Source: an uncultured SAR86 cluster bacterium
GTDB lineage: Bacteria > Pseudomonadota > Gammaproteobacteria > Magnimaribacterales > AG-339-G14
Direction: 5' to 3'
Assembly (NCBI GenBank): GCA_902578495.1
Contig: CACHCY010000007.1
Coordinates: forward strand, 1 to 52,201
Length of the DNA: 52,201 nt
Part shown: positions 46,111-52,201 of the stretch, one piece after another
Layout: every line of letters begins with the position of its first letter
How positions within the stretch are numbered: the stretch's first letter is position 1
Notes under the pieces: model-generated
What the model was told of the DNA's origin: nothing
Database searches by the model: none
What the model saw: the letters and a program-made list of their open reading frames with translations, nothing else
Program-made: the position numbers and the translations under genes

Positions 46111-47476
46111 ATCTATATCTTAAAAATACAAAGCTTACAAAAATCAAAAGAAGCATTGAAGCCAATTCTGATATCCCAAGAATTTCTAAGAGTACTCCTG
46201 TTAAAGCAAGCATAGATGAAATAACTAAAACAACGAAAGAAACCCTCATACCTTTAAGACCAAGCCTGTCAAGTGCGTGATGGATGTGACTCCTATCCGA
46301 GACAAGAGGAGATCTCTTATTAACAAGTCTAATTATGATTGTTGATATTGCATTGAATAAAACAAACCCTACTATCCACACAGCCGTAATGGGATTCATA
46401 TAATCAGTTCTTTCCATGGCAAAATATATTAAGCACCACGCAACAATATAGCCACAAAACATTGAACCATGGTCTCCCATAAAAATCACAAATCTTTTAC
46501 CCATCACTTTTAAATTCATAAGTGCATAAGGAAGAAAACAAATCACTAGGAATAAATAAATTTGCTCTATAAAGAGTGAATCATTTACCGAAAGGAGAAT
46601 TAAGGGAGCAGTGATGCCAACTAGAAACTGACTAGTCAAACCCCCGTTAAAACCATCAATCCAATTGAAGGCATTTAGAATACCTATCACACAAAAAATT
46701 GTAAATAACACTCCCAAAGCAGGATTAAGTTCAACAAAACCAAAGCCAAATAAATCTCCAAGATTAGTTATATATAAACCAGATTGAGTGATAAGAATTA
46801 AGCAGGCCAGAGCTTGTGAAAGAAATCTAGTTGGAACACTTAATCCCCATAAATCATCTATTAGAGTTACAAAAGCAAGAAAAATACCTGTTATCAGCAT
46901 CCAAATAAAAAAAGGTGGAACGTTGACATTAATTTTTTGATAATAGGTAGATTCTTCGCCATTGAAATTAACTGTAACTTTTGGTGGCAACAATGGATCT
47001 TCAATATAATATGTGTTTGCTTCAAAACCATTTCCTTTTATTAGATAGGTTCCTGACTCATCTTTATAGATTTCCATCAGTTCGGTTTCAAAAGTCTTTT
47101 TGTTTATGGCAACTACTGCTTGTGATTCATCGTTTAGATCAATAATTTGAATATCAAATGAGTCACTACCTATGAGGTCAATTTTATTAGCGAGATTTTG
47201 ATTTGAAGAATTATTTTCTTTAATCGAGTCACTCACAAAGAATCCGTTCCAAGACAAGTTGAAATTAACCCCTGCAAAGAAATCAAAAATTAGAACGGCA
47301 AAAATTAATGATGTAATAAAAGATATTCCACCAGAAAGAGGAATATTATTCTTGTGAAGTTTCTTAACTCCGTCAGGTCTATCTACCCAACTAAATGATT
47401 TAAAAATTTTCCTAAACGCCAAATTAGTAATAAAGGAAAAGAAAAGGACTACTCCTAGTAGATAAACTAGAAACAT
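46091..47476 (-). CDS. WecA-like polyprenyl-phosphate HexNAc-1-phosphate transferase with a large periplasmic insertion
   Basis: Integral membrane PNPT-family enzyme, 461 aa against about 360 for E. coli WecA. HKNNIPLSGGISF opens the core, the Mg site is DD at 207-208 (VTLIDDLWGL), then NAFNWIDGFNGGL, GDHGSMFCGY and RSHIHHAL (the HIHH of UDP-HexNAc users). Residues about 70-187, between helices two and three, are an extra soluble segment (FFVSDSIKENN, IEDPLLPPKVTVNFN) that would face the periplasm. The NxxNxxDGxDG motif has Asn in place of the second Asp. It could start a second polysaccharide or the same one, as an alternative to the transferase at 24434. It is not in the sugar locus. Confidence 0.87.
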   Translation of the reverse strand: MFLVYLLGVVLFFSFITNLAFRKIFKSFSWVDRPDGVKKLHKNNIPLSGGISFITSLIFAVLIFDFFAGVNFNLSWNGFFVSDSIKENNSSNQNLANKIDLIGSDSFDIQIIDLNDESQAVVAINKKTFETELMEIYKDESGTYLIKGNGFEANTYYIEDPLLPPKVTVNFNGEESTYYQKINVNVPPFFIWMLITGIFLAFVTLIDDLWGLSVPTRFLSQALACLILITQSGLYITNLGDLFGFGFVELNPALGVLFTIFCVIGILNAFNWIDGFNGGLTSQFLVGITAPLILLSVNDSLFIEQIYLFLVICFLPYALMNLKVMGKRFVIFMGDHGSMFCGYIVAWCLIYFAMERTDYMNPITAVWIVGFVLFNAISTIIIRLVNKRSPLVSDRSHIHHALDRLGLKGMRVSFVVLVISSMLALTGVLLEILGISELASMLLLIFVSFVFLRYRFNLENS

Positions 47477-47479
47477 AAA

Positions 47480-48286
47480 TTAATTTAGAAAGCTTGGGTC
47501 TTTTTCTAGCATTAAATCGTAAAGAGGTTGATAACTTGCCCACATCGCCATATCTGAACCGACTTGCGATTTAGTTAACTCAGCTACATCATCAGGAATC
47601 CTTTCCATCTGCCCAATAGATTCAGCTAAAATTTGAGATTGACAGCATCTATCCATTGACAGGAAAGCCCAAAGTGCTTCATCCACTGTTCCGCCTGTAG
47701 TTAAAAGACCATGATTTTTTAAGATAGCAGCTTTTTTGTCTCCTAAAGCTTTTGCTATTCTTTTGCCTTCATCACCCTCGAGAACTACACCCGTGTAATC
47801 ATCAAATAGAACATGATTATCATAAAAAGCGCAAGAATCCTGTGTTATTGGCTCTAGCAGCCTGCCAAAAGTTGAAAAAGTTTTACCGTACATTGAATGA
47901 GAATGGGCTGCAGCATTTACGTCTGGCCTAGCATCATGAAGAGAAGAATGAATAGCAAATGCAGCCGTATTTACTGGCTTATCTCCTAGTACTACTTCAC
48001 CGTCCTTGTTTACTAGTATTAAATCAGAGACACAAATTTGATTGAAATGCATTCCAAAAGGATTTACCCAAAAATGATCTTCGTGTTCAGGATCTCTATA
48101 TGTAATGTGACCAGCTATTCCTTCATCAAAACCAAAATGAGCAAACATTCTAAATCCTGAGGCTAATCTTTCTAGGTTATATCTCCTTGTTTCCTCAATG
48201 GATTTACATTCTATTGGAAGTAAGGAACCTTTTTCTTTTTGATCCAATTTTCCTTTTGAGACATCTATATTAAGGTTATTTGTCAT
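47480..48286 (-). CDS. Class II aldolase/adducin domain protein
   Basis: Zinc-dependent aldolase-fold protein, 268 aa. The fold runs from FAHFGFDEGIAGHITYRDPE to the end; zinc ligands are in HSHSMYGKTF and the later His of AILKNHGLLTTGG, and GHITYRD and WVNPFGMHFNQI are family segments. Members include L-fuculose phosphate aldolase and many of unknown role, some near short-chain alcohol or acid catabolism. A long N-terminal extension (about 35 residues) is unusual. AGGAGAAA lies just before the ATG. It shares a divergent gap with fumC. Confidence 0.87.
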   Translation of the reverse strand: MTNNLNIDVSKGKLDQKEKGSLLPIECKSIEETRRYNLERLASGFRMFAHFGFDEGIAGHITYRDPEHEDHFWVNPFGMHFNQICVSDLILVNKDGEVVLGDKPVNTAAFAIHSSLHDARPDVNAAAHSHSMYGKTFSTFGRLLEPITQDSCAFYDNHVLFDDYTGVVLEGDEGKRIAKALGDKKAAILKNHGLLTTGGTVDEALWAFLSMDRCCQSQILAESIGQMERIPDDVAELTKSQVGSDMAMWASYQPLYDLMLEKDPSFLN

Positions 48287-48327
48287 ATATTTCTCCTACC
48301 TACTTAATTTCCATATTACAATTTTAC

Positions 48328-48339
48328 TAGTTTAAACTA
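48328..48339. promoter_or_regulatory. Candidate operator: 12-base palindrome in the aldolase/fumC gap
   Basis: TAGTTTAAACTA is a perfect 12-base palindrome, 25 bases before the fumC ATG. It falls between a TTTACT (48323) and a TAAAAT (48345-48350) that could serve as weak -35 and -10 boxes. In such AT-rich DNA short palindromes also arise by chance. Confidence 0.3.
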
Positions 48340-48363
48340 ATCAATAAAATATACATAAGTCCC

Positions 48364-49767
48364 ATGGCAAAAAAAGGTTACAGAGAAGAATCAGATAGCA
48401 TTGGAATAGTTTACGTTCCTCGAAAAGCTCTATACGGTGCACAAACGCAAAGAGCCATAGACAACTTTCCTATAAGTGGTATCAAAATGGATTTTCCTTT
48501 CACTAAATCCTTTGTTAGCTCTTTAGGAGTAATTAAAGATGCTGCAGCTAGAGCTAATAATAAATTGAAGCTTCTGCCCAATAAGAAGGCCAGAGCAATA
48601 TCTAAGGCTTCTAAAGAGGTGTGGCGAGAAAAACATCATAAAGAATTTCCTATCGATGTATTTCAAACAGGATCCGGAACTAGTTCGAACATGAATGCCA
48701 ACGAGGTTATAGCTAATTTAGCATCAGTATTTTCTGGTGAAGAGGTTAGCCCGAACGATGACGTTAACATGTCTCAAAGCAGCAATGATGTGATACCAAC
48801 TGCAATAAAAATTAGTGCACATATGGATTTAACTAAAAAGTTATACCCCAACTTAGAAAACCTTATTAATGCAATTGATAAAAAAGCAGCTTCTGTTGAA
48901 GGGATAATAAAAACAGGAAGAACTCATCTAATGGATGCAATGCCTATAGATTTAGCAGATGAATTATCTGCGTGGTCCAGTCAATTAAAGGCTTCACTAA
49001 AATCTCTTAAATTTATTGAGGCTAGACTTTTGGAACTTCCTCAAGGAGGAACAGCTGTTGGAACGGGAATTAATGCTCACAAAAGATTTGCCAAAGTTTT
49101 TGCTCAGGAGATAACCAAGTTATCTGGGAATAAATATAAAAGTGTTGCAAGTGATAACTTCTTTCATGAGTTAAGTTCTCAAGATACAGCAGTGCAATTA
49201 TCCGGCGAACTAAAAAACTTAGCCGTTGCTTTGATGAAGATTTCAAATGATTTGCGATGGATGAACAGTGGACCCTTAGCGGGACTATCAGAGATAGAAC
49301 TTCAGGCTTTGCAACCAGGAAGTAGTATTATGCCAGGCAAGGTAAATCCAGTGATTCCTGAAGCTGTAACCATGGTCTCTGCAGATGTTATAGGAAATGA
49401 TGTGAGCATTACAGTTGCAGCGCAAGCAGGTAACTATCAGTTAAATGTGATGCTTCCTGTTATAGCCTATAACTTACTAAAAAGTATTAATCTCCTCTCA
49501 GGTGCTTGCGAAGTCCTCGCAAATAAAGCAATTAAAACCTTTAAGGTAAATAAAAAAAATTTGGAATCGTCTTTGGCAAAAAATCCAATACTTGTAACAG
49601 CCCTCAATCCAATTATTGGTTACAAGAAAGCTGCTGCAATTGCTAAAAAAGCTTACAAAGAGAATCGGCCAATCATTGATGTTGCCGCTGAAGAGACAAA
49701 TCTTTCAGTGGCAAGATTAAAGAAATTATTAGATCCTGCTAAGCTGGCAAAGGGCGGAATTCAATGA
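48364..49767 (+). CDS. fumC: Fumarate hydratase class II
   Basis: Oxygen-stable fumarase of the TCA cycle, 467 aa, which hydrates fumarate to malate. KALYGAQTQRAIDNF, FQTGSGTSSNMNANEV, VNMSQSSNDVIPTA, GRTHLMDAMP (catalytic His), and the fumarase signature GSSIMPGKVNPVIPEAV near residue 319 are present, with no frameshift. It is divergent from the aldolase gene and couples by ATGA to the pterin dehydratase. Confidence 0.95.
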   Translation: MAKKGYREESDSIGIVYVPRKALYGAQTQRAIDNFPISGIKMDFPFTKSFVSSLGVIKDAAARANNKLKLLPNKKARAISKASKEVWREKHHKEFPIDVFQTGSGTSSNMNANEVIANLASVFSGEEVSPNDDVNMSQSSNDVIPTAIKISAHMDLTKKLYPNLENLINAIDKKAASVEGIIKTGRTHLMDAMPIDLADELSAWSSQLKASLKSLKFIEARLLELPQGGTAVGTGINAHKRFAKVFAQEITKLSGNKYKSVASDNFFHELSSQDTAVQLSGELKNLAVALMKISNDLRWMNSGPLAGLSEIELQALQPGSSIMPGKVNPVIPEAVTMVSADVIGNDVSITVAAQAGNYQLNVMLPVIAYNLLKSINLLSGACEVLANKAIKTFKVNKKNLESSLAKNPILVTALNPIIGYKKAAAIAKKAYKENRPIIDVAAEETNLSVARLKKLLDPAKLAKGGIQ

Positions 49768-50114
49768 AAGCTGACTACCTTTTAGATTCAAATTGCGAAG
49801 CTTGTAGGGCAGATGCTCCTAAAGTTACCGAAGATGAATTAAAAGAACTTAAGCCTTTAGTACCTTCTTGGGAAATTATTGAAGTAAATCGATTGAAAAA
49901 AATGGTTTGCTCTTTTGCCTTCTCTAACTATGAAGAATGCGTTAATTTTGCAAATAAAATCGCTGATCTAGCTGAAAAAGAAGATCATCATCCAGAAATT
50001 CTAATTGAATGGGGAAAAGTCACCGTGACTTGGTGGTCACATAAAATCAAAGGTCTTCACAAAAATGATTTTATAGCTGCCGCAAAGACAGATCAGATTT
50101 TTTCAGGTTCTTGA
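49764..50114 (+). CDS. phhB: Pterin-4a-carbinolamine dehydratase
   Basis: Dehydrates 4a-hydroxytetrahydrobiopterin; 116 aa with EKEDHHPEILIEWGKVTVTW (the H-H-P and W core) and SHKIKGLHKNDFIAAA. In bacteria with phenylalanine hydroxylase it recycles the cofactor; in others it may act on molybdopterin-related or folate compounds. No phenylalanine hydroxylase gene is in the window. Starts inside the fumC stop and overlaps the convergent MFS gene by 22 bases. Confidence 0.92.
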   Translation: MKADYLLDSNCEACRADAPKVTEDELKELKPLVPSWEIIEVNRLKKMVCSFAFSNYEECVNFANKIADLAEKEDHHPEILIEWGKVTVTWWSHKIKGLHKNDFIAAAKTDQIFSGS

Positions 50115-51328
50115 ATTTGACTTGCCAAAACGACCGCAACTAGAGCAACACAACCCATAATATTGAAAGCTACAAAGTAGGTATCTTGGAAACCTATTAA
50201 GATGCTCGTTATCAAGATTCCAATTGGTTGAAGCGGAGAAACTATAGGAGACGAAATGCCTCTGGCTTTACCAAGATTATGCGCTCCAAAAGTTCTTAAG
50301 TAACATGCAGTCATAAGAGGCATTGCAGCACCAAAACCCAAACCAAAGATAAACGCACTTAAAAGAAATATGTTTGGTTCATTGAAATAAGTAATCCCAA
50401 AGATTCCAAGCGCTTGGAGGAACATTGCCATCATTGAAGGATAAGCTGCCTTCATTACATCCATGAGATATCCAAATAGAATTTTCCCCAAAACTCCTCC
50501 AAAAGCAGATAGAGCATAAGCAAAAACGTATTGTTTAACTGGCAGACCTAAAAGATTCCAGGTTTCGTCTAATCCCATCTTACTTGCGTGTATAGGCAAA
50601 AAAGAAAGCACACCCATCATGGAGAGAAATTGAAAAGCAAAAGCTAAAGAAATTATCCAAAAAACTTTTTTGGATAATAGATCCTTTGCAGTCATCTCTT
50701 GAGGTAATGATTCTTCTTCATTTTCTCTTTTAATTCCATCTTTAGCTTGGTTGACACTCTTTGGATCATCAATCACGGTAAAAAAGATAAGAGGTAAAAT
50801 AATGAATAGAATTACTGAGGCAAAGATTATGTAAACATTTCTCCAGCCCACTAAGTCAAGAAGAGGATCAACAACCAAAGGAAGCACTACGCCTGAAAAG
50901 GAAATTCCAACAGCCGCAATTCCCAGAGCTCTCCCCGCATTCTTATCAAACCAATTCGAGATTAATTTAGCTACTGCTAGATTTCCCATCATGATTGACC
51001 CCAATGCAAGAATAGTAAGATAAATTGTCAGAAGCGACCAATAAGAATTTATGAAACTTAGAGAGAAAAGTCCTATGGCATAAATGACAGCTCCAATCAT
51101 CATAAAATTTTTAACTGAATACTTATCAAGAGCTCGACCGATAACTATTGCCAAAATTGCTACAGGCATAAAGTAAAAAGCGGAAACCATTCCTAGTTGA
51201 CTTTCGGTTATGCCAAGCTCTGATATAAGGTAAGGCCAGATCACTGGAAAGCTATAAAAAAGAAAGCCAATCACAGTGAATTCAACGGTAAGACCCGTAA
51301 ACACCATTCTCCAACCAAAAAACTTCAT
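50093..51328 (-). CDS. Major facilitator superfamily transporter (monocarboxylate/OFA-like)
   Basis: Twelve-helix MFS carrier (411 aa). The loop RALDKYSVKNFMMIGAV between helices 2 and 3 matches the family's G-x-x-x-D-R/K-x-G region, and a charged central loop (DGIKRENEEESLPQEMTAKD) divides the halves. GFGAAMPLMTACYLRTFGAHNLGKARG resembles OFA/MCT carriers. Substrate is likely a small organic acid, but cannot be read. It is divergent from guaB; its ATG is 56 bases from guaB's. Confidence 0.87.
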   Translation of the reverse strand: MKFFGWRMVFTGLTVEFTVIGFLFYSFPVIWPYLISELGITESQLGMVSAFYFMPVAILAIVIGRALDKYSVKNFMMIGAVIYAIGLFSLSFINSYWSLLTIYLTILALGSIMMGNLAVAKLISNWFDKNAGRALGIAAVGISFSGVVLPLVVDPLLDLVGWRNVYIIFASVILFIILPLIFFTVIDDPKSVNQAKDGIKRENEEESLPQEMTAKDLLSKKVFWIISLAFAFQFLSMMGVLSFLPIHASKMGLDETWNLLGLPVKQYVFAYALSAFGGVLGKILFGYLMDVMKAAYPSMMAMFLQALGIFGITYFNEPNIFLLSAFIFGLGFGAAMPLMTACYLRTFGAHNLGKARGISSPIVSPLQPIGILITSILIGFQDTYFVAFNIMGCVALVAVVLASQIQEPEKI

Positions 51329-51372
51329 TTTTCTGTACTTTTTAGAAATTTATTAAAATTCTTGCAATCCTG

Positions 51373-51378
51373 TATAAT
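51373..51378 (+). promoter_or_regulatory. -10 box of guaB
   Basis: A perfect TATAAT preceded by CCTG. It ends only six bases before the guaB ATG at 51385, so transcription would begin at or within one or two bases of the start codon. No good -35 hexamer is seen (TTTATT near 51349 is the closest). Confidence 0.5.
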
Positions 51379-51384
51379 CTATAA

Positions 51385-52201
51385 ATGTTGCGGCTTAAAG
51401 AAACAGCTCTAACCTTTGACGACGTCTTATTGCTCCCTGACTATTCAGAAGTCTTACCCAATAACGTTGATTTAACCACACGTCTGACAAAAAACCTAAG
51501 CATAAACATTCCAATAATTTCTTCTGCTATGGATACCGTCACTGAATCCAGAATGGCAATTGCTTTGGCAGAGCTTGGAGGTATTGGAATCATTCATAGG
51601 AACTTAAGCATTGTAGATCAAGCTAATGAAGTTAGGGCAGTGAAAAAATTTGAGAGCGGTATTGTTAGAGATCCAAGCACTATTTCATCCGGCAGTACAG
51701 TTGGAGATCTTGTTCAGTTAACCAAAGAATTAAATATTTCTGGCATGCCTGTGGTAGATGATGGCAATCTGGTTGGAATTGTGACTTCAAGGGATTTTCG
51801 TAATGAATCCAATATGACAGCCACCGTAAGTTCAATTATGACTCCAAAAGAAAAACTTATCACGGCTAAAGAGAACGAAAGTATTGATAATATAAAAACC
51901 TTACTCTATCGAAATAGAATAGAAAAAATATTGCTCGTTGATGACGCTTTTAGTCTTAAAGGTCTTATTACTCTGAAAGATATAAATAAATCAAAAGACT
52001 ATCCATCTGCAACCAAGGACTCAGAAGGGAGACTTCTAGTTGGTGCAGCAATCGGCAACAGTGTTGATACAGAGGAAAGAACTGAAAAACTTGTTCAAGC
52101 CGGAGTCGATGTTCTCGTTGTTGATAGCGCTCATGGACACTCACAAGGGGTTTTAGAGAGAGTAAAAAAAGTAAAAAAAGATTATCCGAATATTGATGTT
52201 A
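51385..52201 (+). CDS. guaB: Inosine-5'-monophosphate dehydrogenase, 5' part
   Basis: First 272 codons of IMP dehydrogenase, the NAD-linked rate-limiting step of GMP synthesis; the window ends inside the gene. ALTFDDVLLLPDYSEVLPN is the family's N terminus, followed by PIISSAMDTVTESRMAIALA and GGIGIIHRN. A CBS pair lies at about 90-205 (VRDPSTISSG; SGMPVVDDGNLVGIVTSRDF; MTPKEKLIT), and VLVVDSAHGHSQGVLERV is the start of the IMP-site barrel strand. The gene reaches the window edge, so it was not listed as a closed frame. Its ATG has no leader long enough for a ribosome site. Confidence 0.95.
   Translation, partial: MLRLKETALTFDDVLLLPDYSEVLPNNVDLTTRLTKNLSINIPIISSAMDTVTESRMAIALAELGGIGIIHRNLSIVDQANEVRAVKKFESGIVRDPSTISSGSTVGDLVQLTKELNISGMPVVDDGNLVGIVTSRDFRNESNMTATVSSIMTPKEKLITAKENESIDNIKTLLYRNRIEKILLVDDAFSLKGLITLKDINKSKDYPSATKDSEGRLLVGAAIGNSVDTEERTEKLVQAGVDVLVVDSAHGHSQGVLERVKKVKKDYPNIDV

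Overview
This is an AT-rich stretch from the chromosome of a gammaproteobacterium. The block thrS-infC-rpmI-rplT-pheS-pheT-ihfA-merR with a tRNA-Pro nearby, the presence of IHF alpha, and a WecB/WecC/Wzz type surface polysaccharide locus support that class. The small low-GC genes, tight gene overlaps and the mix of acyl-CoA and photolyase genes resemble marine oligotrophs such as SAR86, but that finer placement is inference. No CRISPR array, insertion sequence, prophage or rRNA was seen, and no stretch over 300 bases lacks a gene.

Layout: 1-25.1 kb is a surface polysaccharide (O-antigen or capsule) locus. It holds six glycosyltransferases, two UDP-HexNAc 2-epimerases, UDP-ManNAc and UDP-glucose dehydrogenases, GalU, two glutamine-dependent AsnB-like amidotransferases, a fused dehydrogenase, a heparinase-like protein, a Wzy-like polymerase, Wzz, and a closing sugar 4,6-dehydratase / reductase / initiating transferase trio. 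A flippase is not in the window. Sugar-nucleotide genes would supply ManNAcA, GlcA and a 6-deoxy-HexNAc (possibly QuiNAc). The AsnB-like enzymes probably amidate uronic acids.

25.1-30.2 kb holds RNase D, a small membrane protein, an opposed operon (DUF35 Zn-ribbon protein, SCP-type thiolase, phosphodiesterase), a DjlA-like co-chaperone, a DoxX protein and pdxH. 30.3-36.9 kb is the translation operon. Its infC appears to start at a rare AUA codon behind a coupled mini-ORF, and its PheT lacks the EMAP-like tRNA-binding domain. 36.9-40.3 kb encodes a Gly/Ser-rich lipoprotein and a 1045-residue exported protein of unknown function, lying between merR and tRNA-Pro(GGG).

40.4-52.2 kb is mixed metabolism: an enoyl-reductase-like oxidoreductase, a photolyase behind a strongly structured leader, a thioesterase, an acyl-CoA dehydrogenase, a GST-kappa type isomerase, a PAP2 phosphatase, a WecA-like transferase with a large periplasmic insertion, a class II aldolase, fumarase C, a pterin dehydratase, an MFS carrier and the first 272 codons of guaB.

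The observations most worth following are the infC start region, the trimmed PheT, the WecA-like insertion, the lipoprotein/giant exported protein pair, and the three-hairpin leader of phrB. All functions were assigned by reading motifs; no database search was run.
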